Below, piece by piece: positions 25,879 to 34,863 of a stretch of DNA of 64,000 nt. The translations under genes and the position numbers were made by a program. Every line of letters begins with the position of its first letter. The first letter of the stretch is position 1. The notes under the pieces are model-generated. The model worked only from the letters and a program-made list of their open reading frames with translations, was not told the origin of the DNA and made no database searches. The DNA comes from Pseudolysinimonas_A sp947085045 (GTDB lineage Bacteria; Actinomycetota; Actinomycetes; Actinomycetales; Microbacteriaceae), in contig CAMTUU010000006.1 in the NCBI GenBank assembly GCA_947085045.1, forward strand, positions 124,001 to 188,000, written 5' to 3'.

Positions 25879-26793
25879 CTAGGGTGGCGGGCGCCGCACG
25901 ACGCGCCGACGGGCCGAGACGAGCACGCCCAATCCGACCAGCACCAGGGTGAAGCCGACCCAGCCGACGACCGAGAGGCGTTCGCCGACGACGAGCACCG
26001 CAAGCACCGTCGCCACGACGGGCTCGAGCAGGGTGATCGTCGTCGCCGTCGAGCTGCGCACCGAGCGCAGCCCGATCCCGAACAGGATGTAGGCCACGAG
26101 CATCGGTCCGAGCGCGAGATAGGCGGTCAGCCCGATCGAGGTCGACGACTGCAGCAGCGGCGCTCCGAGCACCCCCAGGATGACGAGCAACGGGAGCGCG
26201 CCCAGCCCGAACATCCCGCCCACCACGCCGCGGGACGGATGCCCCGCTCGGATGGCGCGCGACGAGGCGTAGGTGTAGAGCGCGTAGGCCAGGCCCGCGA
26301 GCAACCCGAGTCCGACCCCGAGCACGGCGAGCGCGGGCGAGGCATCGGCCGCGCCGCCCTCCTCCCGGCCGAGGGCGAGCAGCACGATGCCGAGCACGGC
26401 GAGGATCGTCGACACCAGCCAGCGCGCCGAGAGCCGCGCGCGGTCGACGAACCACTCGAGCAGCGCGGCGAACACGGGCCCCGACCCGAGAGCCACCACG
26501 TTGCCGACCGCGACGCCGACCAGATCCATGCCCGAGTAGAAGGCGAGCGGGTAGACGACGACGCCGATCGCGCCGATCGCCGACCACCGGCGCGCGACAG
26601 GCTCGGTCAGCACTTCGCGCGAGAGCCGCGGGGCCGTCACGAACAGCAGCACACCGCCGACCCCCATCGTCGCGGCCCCGATCGCGAGCGGGCTCACGTC
26701 GCCCGGCAGGAGGCTGGCGGTCACGCCCGTCGTACCCCACAACAGGGAGGCGCCGACGAGCGCGATCACCCCCGAGATCCGCGCGCCCGCCAC
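25879..26793 (-). CDS. EamA-family (DMT) transporter
   Basis: A 304-residue protein with ten hydrophobic segments in two EamA repeats, of the RhtA/YdcZ-like exporter group. It begins VAGARISGVIALVGASLLWGTTGVTASLL. The second repeat has TITLLEPVVATVLAVLVVGERLS, the typical EPV..GE motif. Such proteins often export amino acids or metabolites; the substrate is unknown. I chose the GTG at 26793, 7 nt from a TAGGGT box, over a longer frame to 26940. The longer version adds Arg-rich sequence and would run into the kdp control region. Confidence 0.83.
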   Translation of the reverse strand: MAGARISGVIALVGASLLWGTTGVTASLLPGDVSPLAIGAATMGVGGVLLFVTAPRLSREVLTEPVARRWSAIGAIGVVVYPLAFYSGMDLVGVAVGNVVALGSGPVFAALLEWFVDRARLSARWLVSTILAVLGIVLLALGREEGGAADASPALAVLGVGLGLLAGLAYALYTYASSRAIRAGHPSRGVVGGMFGLGALPLLVILGVLGAPLLQSSTSIGLTAYLALGPMLVAYILFGIGLRSVRSSTATTITLLEPVVATVLAVLVVGERLSVVGWVGFTLVLVGLGVLVSARRRVVRRPPP

Positions 26794-26820
26794 GGTCCCG
26801 ACCCTACCGATGCCCCGCGT

Positions 26821-26874
26821 GTGAGGGTTCCGCCCGGATCCGGCCAGGCGACGTGAGGATTCCGTGAGGACCCG
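26821..26874 (+). promoter_or_regulatory. GTGAGG direct repeats upstream of kdp (candidate KdpE operator)
   Basis: GTGAGGGTTCCG at 26821-26832 recurs as GTGAGGATTCCG at 26853-26864, and a third GTGAGGA begins at 26864. The last two copies are 11 bp apart and the first is 32 bp upstream, so all lie on nearly one DNA face. Direct repeats about one turn apart are typical of OmpR-family sites. KdpE is encoded at 34064. Confidence 0.6.
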
Positions 26875-26952
26875 CATCCGGTCCCTCAGTCGGGCGTTCA
26901 CTGGAAGGTGATCACCCATCCGCTTCGCCACCCACTGCAAGGGAGAACGCCC

Positions 26953-27036
26953 GTGCTCGACGCCGTGTTCATCGCCGGCATCCTCGCGCTCGTCGCGCTC
27001 GTCGCCGCCATCGGGAAGGGAGTGGAGCGCCTGTGA
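26953..27036 (+). CDS. 27-residue membrane micro-protein preceding kdpF
   Basis: GTG-initiated ORF encoding a single transmembrane helix (LDAVFIAGILALVALVAAIG) and a basic tail KGVERL. AAGGGAGA lies about 6 nt upstream, a good ribosome site. Its TGA overlaps the kdpF ATG by one base (TGATG), giving tight coupling. Similar tiny proteins ending in GVERL-like tails occur before kdpF in other actinobacteria as far as I recall. It may be an accessory Kdp subunit, but nothing proves it. Too short for most gene finders. Confidence 0.7.
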   Translation: MLDAVFIAGILALVALVAAIGKGVERL

Positions 27037-27122
27037 TGTTCTTCGACATCCTCGCCGCCGCCCTCGGCCTCGCCGCCGTCGCGTTCGTCGTCGTCGCCTT
27101 GCTCGCTCCCGAGAAGTTCTGA
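27036..27122 (+). CDS. kdpF: KdpF small subunit of the K+-transporting ATPase
   Basis: A 28-residue single-helix peptide (MFFDILAAALGLAAVAFVVV then ALLAPEKF). KdpF stabilises the KdpFABC complex in the membrane. The C-terminal LLxPEKF is characteristic of the family. It sits between the micro-ORF and kdpA, 9 nt before the latter. Confidence 0.88.
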   Translation: MFFDILAAALGLAAVAFVVVALLAPEKF

Positions 27123-27131
27123 AAAACCCCG

Positions 27132-28820
27132 ATGACCGACATCGCCACCTCCTGGCTCCTCTTCGCGGCGCAGCTGCTCACCGTCCTGGTGCTGCTCGCC
27201 CTCCTCTATCGCCCCCTCGGCGACTACCTCGCGCGGGTCTTCACCGCGCCGAAGGATCTGCGCGTCGAGCGCGGCTTCTACAAGATCATCGGTGTCGACT
27301 CCGCGTCGGCGCAGAGCTGGCCCGCGTACCTCAGGTCCGTGCTGACCTTCTCGGCGCTCGGCATCCTCCTGGTCTACGCACTCCAGCGCCTGCAGGAGTT
27401 CCTGCCCTACGCGCTCGGCCTGCCCGCGACCAGCGAGCACCTCGCCTTCAACACCGCGATCTCGTTCGTCACGAACACGAACTGGCAGTCCTACTCCCCC
27501 GACACGACGCTCGGCTACACCGTGCAGGTGATCGGGCTCGCGGTGCAGAACTTCCTCTCCGCGGCCGTCGGCATCGCCGTCGCCGTCGCGCTCATCCGCG
27601 GCATCGCGGCGCGCAAGTCGGGCACCCTGGGCAACTTCTGGGTCGACCTGACCCGAGGGACCCTGCGCGTGCTGCTGCCGTTCTCGTTCGTCGTCGCGAT
27701 CATCCTCATGGTCGGCGGCGTGATCCAGAACTTCAACGGCTTCCAGGAGGTGACCACCCTCGCGGGCGGCACCCAGCAGATCCCGGGCGGGCCGGTCGCC
27801 TCGCAGGAGGCGATCAAGATCGTCGGAACGAACGGCGGCGGCTTCTTCAACACCAACTCGGCGCACCCCTTCGAGAACCCGACGCCGTGGACGAGCCTGC
27901 TGCAGATCTTCCTGATGCTCGTGATCCCCGTCTCACTGACTCGCGCGTTCGGCCGCATGGTCGGCGACGTGCGTCAGGGCTACGCGGTGGTCGCCGTCAT
28001 GGGCGTGCTGTTCGTCATCTCCGCGACGCTGATGACCTGGGCGGAGCTCGCCGGAGGCGGAACCGCCACCCAACTCGCCGGCGGCGCGATGGAAGGCAAG
28101 GACGTGCGATTCGGGATCGTCGGCTCGACGCTCTTCGACACGACCAGCACCGTCACCTCGACCGGCGCCGTCAACTCGATGCTCGACAGCTACACGCCGT
28201 TCGGCGGTGGCATGGCGATGGTGAACATGATGCTCGGCGAGGTCGCCCCCGGCGGCGTCGGTTCGGGTCTCTACGGCATCCTCGTCGTCGCGATCATCGC
28301 GGTGTTCGTGGCCGGCCTCATGGTCGGACGCACGCCCGAGTACCTCGGCAAGAAGATCGGACCGCGCGAGATCAAGCTCGTCTCGCTCTACATCCTCACC
28401 ACGCCGGTGCTCGTGCTGCTCGGCACGGCCCTGTCGTTCGCGATCCCGCCGGTGCGCGAGGACGTCGAAGGCACGTCGATCTGGAACCCCGGACTCCACG
28501 GGTTCGGCGAAGTGCTCTACGCGTTCACGTCGGCGGCGAACAACAACGGCTCGGCCTTCGCCGGCATCACCGCGAACACCCCGTGGTTCAACACCGCGCT
28601 CGGCGTGGCGATGCTGCTCGGACGATTCCTGCCGATCGTGTTCGTGCTCGCCCTCGCCGGATCGCTCGCGGCGCAGGACAAGCTGCCGGTCACCGCGGGA
28701 ACGCTGCCCACCCATCGACCGCAGTTCGTCGGTCTCCACCTCGGCGCGATCCTCGTCGTGTCGGCGCTCACCTACTTCCCCGTGCTCGCGCTCGGACCTC
28801 TCGCAGAAGGACTGTCATGA
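27132..28820 (+). CDS. kdpA: K+-transporting ATPase subunit A
   Basis: The 562-residue channel-like subunit of the high-affinity KdpFABC potassium pump, which selects and binds K+. About ten transmembrane helices with the four pore-loop signatures of the superfamily of K+ transporters: TNTNWQSYSPDT, GTNGGGFFNTNSAHPFENP, YTPFGGG and TSAANNNGSAFAG. All four are intact. The stop overlaps the kdpB ATG (ATGA). Confidence 0.98.
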   Translation: MTDIATSWLLFAAQLLTVLVLLALLYRPLGDYLARVFTAPKDLRVERGFYKIIGVDSASAQSWPAYLRSVLTFSALGILLVYALQRLQEFLPYALGLPATSEHLAFNTAISFVTNTNWQSYSPDTTLGYTVQVIGLAVQNFLSAAVGIAVAVALIRGIAARKSGTLGNFWVDLTRGTLRVLLPFSFVVAIILMVGGVIQNFNGFQEVTTLAGGTQQIPGGPVASQEAIKIVGTNGGGFFNTNSAHPFENPTPWTSLLQIFLMLVIPVSLTRAFGRMVGDVRQGYAVVAVMGVLFVISATLMTWAELAGGGTATQLAGGAMEGKDVRFGIVGSTLFDTTSTVTSTGAVNSMLDSYTPFGGGMAMVNMMLGEVAPGGVGSGLYGILVVAIIAVFVAGLMVGRTPEYLGKKIGPREIKLVSLYILTTPVLVLLGTALSFAIPPVREDVEGTSIWNPGLHGFGEVLYAFTSAANNNGSAFAGITANTPWFNTALGVAMLLGRFLPIVFVLALAGSLAAQDKLPVTAGTLPTHRPQFVGLHLGAILVVSALTYFPVLALGPLAEGLS

Positions 28821-30916
28821 CCACCCTCGCCCCCGAACAGACGGGCACCCCCTCGAAGGTCGCGCCCGCGTTCTCGGCGCGCCAGCTGCTCTCGGCGCTC
28901 CCCGGTGCGCTGCGCAAGCTCGACCCGCGGCAGATGTGGCGCAACCCCGTCATGCTGCTCGTCGAGGTCGGCGCCGCCCTCACCACCGTGATCGCGCTCG
29001 CCGAGCCGTTCACCGGCGGCGGGCTCACCCCCGGCTTTAGCGGCGCGATCGCCGTGTGGTTGTGGATCACCGTGATCTTCGCGAACCTCGCGGAGTCGGT
29101 CGCCGAGGGCCGCGGCAAGGCGCAGGCCGCCACGCTGCGGGCCACCCGCACCAGCACCCCCGCCCACCGTCTCGGCAGCATCGTCGACGGCTCCGACGGG
29201 TCCACCGCGACGGCCGACGAGATCTCCTCCGCGGATCTCAAGCTCGGGGATGTCGTGGTCGTCACCGCAGGAGAGATCATTCCCGGCGACGGCGACATCG
29301 TCTGGGGAATCGCCTCGGTCGACGAGTCGGCGATCACGGGCGAGTCGGCTCCGGTCGTGCGCGAGCACGGCGGCGATCGCAGCGCCGTCACCGGCGGCAC
29401 GCGAGTGCTCTCGGACCGCATCCTGGTGAAGATCACCTCGAAGCCCGGAGACACGTTCGTCGACCGGATGATCCGTCTCGTCGAGGGGGCCTCCCGCCAG
29501 AAGACGCCGAACGAGATCGCGCTCAGCATCCTGCTGTCGAGCCTCACGGTCATCTTCCTGATCGTCGTGCTCACGCTCAACCCGCTGTCGTCGTACGCCG
29601 GCGAACCGAACGACATCGTCGTGCTCGTCGCCCTGCTGGTCTGCCTCATCCCGACGACGATCGGCGCCCTGCTCTCCGCGATCGGCATCGCAGGGATGGA
29701 CCGCCTCGTGCAGCGCAACGTGCTCGCGATGTCGGGCCGCGCCGTCGAGGCCGCGGGCGACGTCACCACCCTGCTACTCGACAAGACCGGCACGATCACC
29801 TACGGCAACCGGCAGGCCAGCGAGTTCCTCCCGCTCCCGGGTGTCTCCGTGGAGGAGCTCACCGAGGTCGCGCGGCTCTCCTCGCTCGCCGACCCGACGC
29901 CCGAGGGCTCGTCGGTGGTCACACTTGCCGGCGGCAGTGTCGAACTGCCTGCGGGAGCGGTCGACATGGCGTTCACGGCGCAGACCCGGATGTCGGGGCT
30001 CGACCTCGCCGACGGCCGTCAGGTGCGCAAGGGTGCCGGGTCGATGATCGCCGCGTGGGTGGGAGTCCCCGCGCCCGCCGGCCTCGACGAGATCGTCACC
30101 CGGGTCTCGCAGTCCGGAGGCACGCCCCTGGTCGTCGCCGAGAAGACCGGCGAGACCGCCCGCGTGCTCGGTGTCATCCACCTCAAGGACGTCGTCAAGA
30201 CCGGCTTGCCCGCCCGGTTCGCCGAACTGCGGGCGATGGGCATCCGCACCGTCATGATCACGGGTGACAACCCGCTGACCGCGAAGGCGATCGCCGCCGA
30301 GGCCGGGGTCGACGACTTCCTGGCCGAGGCTACGCCCGAGCAGAAGATGGATCTCATCAAGCGCGAGCAGGCCGGCGGCCGACTCGTCGCGATGACCGGG
30401 GACGGCACGAACGACGCACCGGCACTCGCGCAGGCGGATGTCGGGGTCGCGATGAACACGGGCACGGCGGCCGCGAAGGAGGCCGGCAACATGGTCGACC
30501 TCGACTCCGACCCGACGAAGCTCATCGACATCGTGCGCATCGGCAAGCAGCTGCTGATCACGCGGGGGTCGCTCACGACGTTCTCGATCGCCAACGACCT
30601 CGCGAAGTACTTCGCGATCATCCCGGCGATGTTCGCGGGCGCCCCCGCGGTCGACGGACAGGGCCCGGGCCTCGCGGCGCTCAACGTCATGCAACTGTCG
30701 AGCCCGGCGTCCGCGATCCTCAGCGCGATCATCTTCAACGCCCTCGTGATCGTCGCGCTGATCCCGCTCGCCTTGCGCGGCGTGACATATCGCGCGGTGT
30801 CGGCCTCGAAGATCCTGAGCCGCAACCTGCTGGTCTACGGCCTCGGCGGCATCGTGGCGCCGTTCATCGGGATCAAGATCATCGACCTCGTCGTCAGCCT
30901 CATACCGGGCTTCTAG
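28817..30916 (+). CDS. kdpB: K+-transporting ATPase subunit B (P-type ATPase)
   Basis: The 699-residue catalytic subunit, a P1A-type ATPase. D322 in LLDKTGTITYGN is the phosphorylated Asp. The actuator motif is SAITGESAPV (TGES), and the hinge is MTGDGTNDAPALAQADVGVAMN. Transmembrane helices lie at the N-terminus, around 240-300 and at the C-terminal end. It couples ATP hydrolysis to K+ uptake through KdpA. Confidence 0.98.
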   Translation: MTTLAPEQTGTPSKVAPAFSARQLLSALPGALRKLDPRQMWRNPVMLLVEVGAALTTVIALAEPFTGGGLTPGFSGAIAVWLWITVIFANLAESVAEGRGKAQAATLRATRTSTPAHRLGSIVDGSDGSTATADEISSADLKLGDVVVVTAGEIIPGDGDIVWGIASVDESAITGESAPVVREHGGDRSAVTGGTRVLSDRILVKITSKPGDTFVDRMIRLVEGASRQKTPNEIALSILLSSLTVIFLIVVLTLNPLSSYAGEPNDIVVLVALLVCLIPTTIGALLSAIGIAGMDRLVQRNVLAMSGRAVEAAGDVTTLLLDKTGTITYGNRQASEFLPLPGVSVEELTEVARLSSLADPTPEGSSVVTLAGGSVELPAGAVDMAFTAQTRMSGLDLADGRQVRKGAGSMIAAWVGVPAPAGLDEIVTRVSQSGGTPLVVAEKTGETARVLGVIHLKDVVKTGLPARFAELRAMGIRTVMITGDNPLTAKAIAAEAGVDDFLAEATPEQKMDLIKREQAGGRLVAMTGDGTNDAPALAQADVGVAMNTGTAAAKEAGNMVDLDSDPTKLIDIVRIGKQLLITRGSLTTFSIANDLAKYFAIIPAMFAGAPAVDGQGPGLAALNVMQLSSPASAILSAIIFNALVIVALIPLALRGVTYRAVSASKILSRNLLVYGLGGIVAPFIGIKIIDLVVSLIPGF

Positions 30917-30943
30917 AGCACGGACCGGAAAGGAAACAATCCC

Positions 30944-31579
30944 ATGGCACGCTCCAACGCCACCACCCGCCGCCCCTGGACGGCACAGGCCTGGACGGCG
31001 ATCCGCGCCCTCCTCGTCTTCACCGTCGTGCTCGGTCTCGGCTACCCCCTCGTCGTGCTCGGCATCGGGCAGCTCGCGCTGCCCACCCAGGCCAACGGTT
31101 CGCTTGTGCGGGTCCACGGCGAGGTGGTCGGCTCGTCGCTGCTCGGGCAGTCGTTCGCGGATGCCGACGGCACCCCGCTCCCCGAATGGTTCCAGTCCCG
31201 TCCGTCGTCGTCCGGTTACGCCGGCGAGGCGTCGGTCGCCTCGAACTACGGCCCCGAGAACGAGGACCTCATCGCCTACGTCGAGGCGCAGCGCGCTGCG
31301 ATCGCGCGCTTTGAAGGCAGCGCAAGCGGGGGCATCGATCCCGCCGAGGTCCCGGTCGACGCGGTCACCACGTCGGGCTCGAGCCTCGACCCGCATATCT
31401 CGCCCGCGTACGCTCTGCTCCAGGTCGCGCGGGTCGCGGAGGCGCGCGGGCTCGACGAGTCCGCAGTGCGGACTCTGGTCGAGGAACACATCCAGGGTCG
31501 CGACCTCGGCTATCTCGGCGAGCCGACCGTCAACGTCCTCGAACTCAACGTCGCCCTCGCCGCACTAGCGGCAGACTGA
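30944..31579 (+). CDS. kdpC: K+-transporting ATPase subunit C
   Basis: A 211-residue single-pass subunit that assists assembly and ATP binding. One N-terminal helix (about 18-42, FTVVLGLGYPLVVLGIGQLA) is followed by a large outer domain with GQSFADADGTPLPEWFQSRPS, SNYGPENEDL and DPHISPAYALLQVARVA. AAAGGAAA lies 7-10 nt before the ATG. It is separated from kdpB by 27 bp and from kdpD by 4 bp. Confidence 0.96.
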   Translation: MARSNATTRRPWTAQAWTAIRALLVFTVVLGLGYPLVVLGIGQLALPTQANGSLVRVHGEVVGSSLLGQSFADADGTPLPEWFQSRPSSSGYAGEASVASNYGPENEDLIAYVEAQRAAIARFEGSASGGIDPAEVPVDAVTTSGSSLDPHISPAYALLQVARVAEARGLDESAVRTLVEEHIQGRDLGYLGEPTVNVLELNVALAALAAD

Positions 31580-31583
31580 GCGC

Positions 31584-34067
31584 ATGGCACGAGGCAGGCT
31601 GCGCGTCCTGCTGGGCGCGGCTCCGGGCGTCGGCAAGACCTTCACCATGCTGGAAGAGGGCCGGCGTCTGCAGCACGAGGGCCGGGACGTCGTCGTCGCG
31701 CTCGTGGAGACCCACGGCCGCGCGGCCACCTCCGCGCTCGTCGACGGTCTCGAGGTGCTGCCCCGCCGAGCGGTCGACCACCGCGGCGTCGAACTCAACG
31801 ACCTCGATCTCGCCGCGGTCCTCGCCCGGCGGCCCGACGTGGCGCTCGTCGACGAGCTCGCCCACACCAAGGCCCCCGGTTCCGCGCACGCGAAACGCTG
31901 GGAAGACGTCGACGCGATCCTGGATGCCGGCATCGACGTGATCTCCACCGTCAACATCCAGCACATCGAGTCGCTCGGCGATGTCGTGCACGGCATCACC
32001 GGCATCGCGCAGCGCGAGACGATCCCGGATGCCGTGCTCCGCGGCGCGGATCAGGTGGAGCTCGTCGATCTCGCCCCGCAGGCGCTGCGCAACCGGCTCG
32101 CCGCCGGCCTGGTCTACCCCGCCGAACGAGTGGACGCGGCTCTCTCGAACTACTTCCGCCTCGGCAACCTCACGGCGTTGCGCGAGATCGCTCTGCTCTG
32201 GCTGGCGGACGAGGTCGACTCCGCGCTCAAGCGGTACCGCGAGGAGCAGGGCATCACCGCCCCGTGGAAGGCGCGCGAGCGGATCGTGGTCGCGCTCACC
32301 GGAGGCCCTGAGGGCGAGACGCTGCTACGCCGGGCCGCTCGCATCGCCGCCCGGTCCAGCGGCGGTCAGGTCTACGCGGTGCACGTCACGAGCCCCGACG
32401 GTCTCGCCGACCGGGATCCCGGCATCCTCGTCGATCAGCGGGCGCTCACCGAGAAGCTGGGCGGCTCGTTCCACCAGGTCGTCTCCGAGCGCATCCCGGA
32501 GGCCCTGGTCGAGTTCGCGAAGAGCGTCGAGGCGACGCAGCTCGTGATCGGGGTGAGCCGGCGGTCACGGGTGCAGTCGCTCCTCGGCGGCACCGGCACC
32601 TCGAGCGCGGTCATCCGCCTCGCCGGCGACATCGACGTGCACATCGTGTCGCACACCCAGGAGGGCGGCCGACGGCTCCCCTCCCTCGGCGCCGCGCTCT
32701 CCGCGAAGCGCCGCCTCGCCGGCTTCATGCTCGCGATCGCCGGACTCCCGGCGCTCACGGCCCTGCTGACCCGGTTCCGCAGCGACGAGTCGATCACGAG
32801 CGATGTGCTGCTCTTCCAACTGCTGGTGGTCGTGGTCGCGCTGGTCGGGGGCATCTGGCCGGCGCTCGTCGCCGCCGTCGCGGCCGGGCTGCTGCTGGAC
32901 TTCTTCTTCGTGGCCCCGCTCTACACCGTGACGATCGCCGACCCGCTCCACCTCCTCGCCCTCGTCGTCTTCGTCGTGGTCGCCGTACTCGTCTCGGTCG
33001 TCGTCGACCAGGCCGCGCGACGGGCCCGGGCCGCGTCCCGCTCCGCGGCCGAGGCTGAGGTTCTGGTGTCGATCGCCGGCGGAGTGTTGCGCGGCGGCGA
33101 CGCTGTCCAGGCACTCGTGGCCCGGCTGCGCGAGTCGTTCGGGATGACCGGCGTGCTGTTGCGTCAGGACGGCGATCTGGTGGCCGACGCGCGGGACGCG
33201 GGCGTCGCCGCCGCCGACGACCAGGAGACGACGCTCCCGGTCGGGCGGACCGGCAGCCTCTACCTCCGCGGCCGGGCGCTGACGACCTCCGACCGACGCA
33301 TCCTCGGCGCGTTCGTGGCCCAGCTCGACGCCGCGCTCGAGCAGGGCCGGCTCGCCGCCGCGGCCGAAGAAGTGCGCCCCCTGGCCGAGGCTGATCGGCT
33401 GCGCAGCGCGCTCCTCGCGGCAGTCGGCCACGACCTGCGCCGCCCGCTCGCCGCGGCGACCGCCGCCGTCACCTCCCTGCGCGCCCCCGACCTCGCCCTC
33501 GCCGCCGACGACCGCGCCGAACTGCTCGCGACCGCCGACGAGAGCCTGGCCGCGCTTCGCGTGCTGGTCACCGACCTTCTCGACGTCAGTCGTCTCCAGG
33601 CCGGCGCGCTCGGGGTGACGATGGTCGATGCGAGTCTCGACGCGGTCGTCGTCGGCGCGCTCGACGAGCTCGGGCTCCCGCCGGGCGCACTCGACCTCGA
33701 CCTCCTGCCGGTCAACGAGGTGCGCGCGGACCCCGTGCTGCTGCAGCGGGTGGTCGTCAACCTGGTCGCCAACGCGCTGCGGTTCGCGCCCGAAGGTTGC
33801 CCGCCGCGGGTCGCGACGAGCGAGCACGGCGACCACGTGCAGCTGCGGGTGATCGACAGCGGCCCCGGCATCCCGGTTGAGAGGCGGGAGGATGTCTTCG
33901 TGCCCTTCCAGCGCCTCGGCGATACCGACAACACCGTCGGTGTCGGACTCGGCCTCGCCCTGTCGAAGGGCTTCGCCGAGGCGATGGGCGCCACCCTCGA
34001 TGCCGAGGACACCCCCGGGGGCGGCCTGACGATGGTGATCGAGCTGCCGGCGGTGGTGCGGTCGTGA
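31584..34067 (+). CDS. kdpD: Sensor histidine kinase KdpD
   Basis: Senses K+ limitation and phosphorylates KdpE. The 827-residue protein has, in order, the KdpD sensor ATPase-like domain (Walker A GAAPGVGKT near 12-20, DVALVDELAHTKAPG), a Usp-like domain (about 235-360), and a DUF4118 four-helix membrane domain (about 385-480). A GAF-like segment follows, then HisKA with phospho-acceptor H616 (AAVGHDLRRPLAA) and HATPase (NLVANALRFAP, GLGLALSKGF). The stop overlaps the kdpE start by 4 bp. Confidence 0.96.
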   Translation: MARGRLRVLLGAAPGVGKTFTMLEEGRRLQHEGRDVVVALVETHGRAATSALVDGLEVLPRRAVDHRGVELNDLDLAAVLARRPDVALVDELAHTKAPGSAHAKRWEDVDAILDAGIDVISTVNIQHIESLGDVVHGITGIAQRETIPDAVLRGADQVELVDLAPQALRNRLAAGLVYPAERVDAALSNYFRLGNLTALREIALLWLADEVDSALKRYREEQGITAPWKARERIVVALTGGPEGETLLRRAARIAARSSGGQVYAVHVTSPDGLADRDPGILVDQRALTEKLGGSFHQVVSERIPEALVEFAKSVEATQLVIGVSRRSRVQSLLGGTGTSSAVIRLAGDIDVHIVSHTQEGGRRLPSLGAALSAKRRLAGFMLAIAGLPALTALLTRFRSDESITSDVLLFQLLVVVVALVGGIWPALVAAVAAGLLLDFFFVAPLYTVTIADPLHLLALVVFVVVAVLVSVVVDQAARRARAASRSAAEAEVLVSIAGGVLRGGDAVQALVARLRESFGMTGVLLRQDGDLVADARDAGVAAADDQETTLPVGRTGSLYLRGRALTTSDRRILGAFVAQLDAALEQGRLAAAAEEVRPLAEADRLRSALLAAVGHDLRRPLAAATAAVTSLRAPDLALAADDRAELLATADESLAALRVLVTDLLDVSRLQAGALGVTMVDASLDAVVVGALDELGLPPGALDLDLLPVNEVRADPVLLQRVVVNLVANALRFAPEGCPPRVATSEHGDHVQLRVIDSGPGIPVERREDVFVPFQRLGDTDNTVGVGLGLALSKGFAEAMGATLDAEDTPGGGLTMVIELPAVVRS

Positions 34068-34792
34068 AGGTGCTGCTCGCCGACGACGATCCGCAGATCT
34101 TGCGCGCGCTGCGCATCACGCTCGGGGCCCGCGGCTACGAGGTGACGACCGCCGCCGATGGCGTCGCCGCCCTCGACGCGGCGACGCGCACGCATCCCGA
34201 CCTCGTCGTGCTCGACCTCGGGATGCCGGGACTCTCGGGCATCGAGGTCATCCAGGCCATCCGCGGTTGGACGACGGTGCCGATCCTCGTCGTCTCCGGT
34301 CGCACCGAGTCGTGGGACAAGGTCGAGGCGCTCGACGCCGGCGCCGACGACTACGTGACGAAGCCGTTCGCCGCCGACGAGCTGCTCGCCCGCATCCGCG
34401 CCCTCACCCGGCGGCAGCCGGCCGCGACCGACGAGCCCGTCGTGACCTTCGGCGACGTGTCCGTCGACCTCTCGGCGCGCGTCGTGACCCGCGCGGGCGC
34501 GGCGGTGCGCCTCACCCCGACCGAGTGGCGCCTGCTCGAGGTGCTGCTGCGGCATCCCGGACGCCTGGTCACGCGCGAGACGCTGCTGACCGAGGTGTGG
34601 GGTCCGCAGTACACGACCGATACCGGCTACCTACGGCTCTACTTCTCGCAGCTGCGCAAAAAACTCGAGCCCGAGCCTTCGGCGCCGCGCTATCTCGTCA
34701 CCGAGTCCGGGATGGGCTACCGCTTCACCCCGAGCGCATCGGCACCGACGGTGGGCCCTGACGGACTCGAACCGCCGACATCCTCGGTGTAA
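34064..34792 (+). CDS. kdpE: Response regulator KdpE, 3' end antisense to tRNA-Val
   Basis: OmpR/PhoB-type activator of kdp: receiver domain with acidic DDD near residues 7-9, phospho-acceptor D51 (VVLDLGMPG) and K101-type lysine in VTKPF, then a winged-helix DNA-binding domain ending MGYRFTP. The natural protein should end near there. The frame continues for about 18 residues (ASAPTVGPDGLEPPTSSV) because the tail is antisense to the tRNA-Val gene, and its TAA stop is the complement of anticodon-loop bases. The start overlaps the kdpD end. Start is GTG at 34064. Confidence 0.95.
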   Translation: MKVLLADDDPQILRALRITLGARGYEVTTAADGVAALDAATRTHPDLVVLDLGMPGLSGIEVIQAIRGWTTVPILVVSGRTESWDKVEALDAGADDYVTKPFAADELLARIRALTRRQPAATDEPVVTFGDVSVDLSARVVTRAGAAVRLTPTEWRLLEVLLRHPGRLVTRETLLTEVWGPQYTTDTGYLRLYFSQLRKKLEPEPSAPRYLVTESGMGYRFTPSASAPTVGPDGLEPPTSSV

Positions 34793-34824
34793 ACGAGGCG
34801 CTCTACCAACTGAGCTAAGAGCCC
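34752..34824 (-). tRNA. tRNA-Val (anticodon TAC)
   Basis: A complete cloverleaf reads on the minus strand: acceptor GGGCTCT/AGGGCCC with one G-U pair, D arm GCTC..GAGC, anticodon stem CCTCG/CGAGG with loop TTTACAC (anticodon TAC), and T arm GGCGG-TTCGAGT-CCGTC. The discriminator is A and CCA is not encoded. A TAGCAT box (34840-34835) about 11 nt upstream may be its -10. Its 3' half overlaps the end of kdpE on the other strand. Confidence 0.96.
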
Positions 34825-34863
34825 GGACGAAGCGATGCTACCCGGCTCGCCTAGGGTGACCGC

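Noticed and set aside
26794..26940. N-terminal extension of the DMT transporter to 26940
   Set aside because: The added residues are polar and Arg-rich, overlap the kdp repeats, and the GTG at 26793 has a well-placed -10 box.
34738..34792. KdpE C-terminal tail GPDGLEPPTSSV as a real domain
   Set aside because: It is translated antisense tRNA-Val sequence; the same peptide arises wherever a frame runs backwards through a tRNA T arm.
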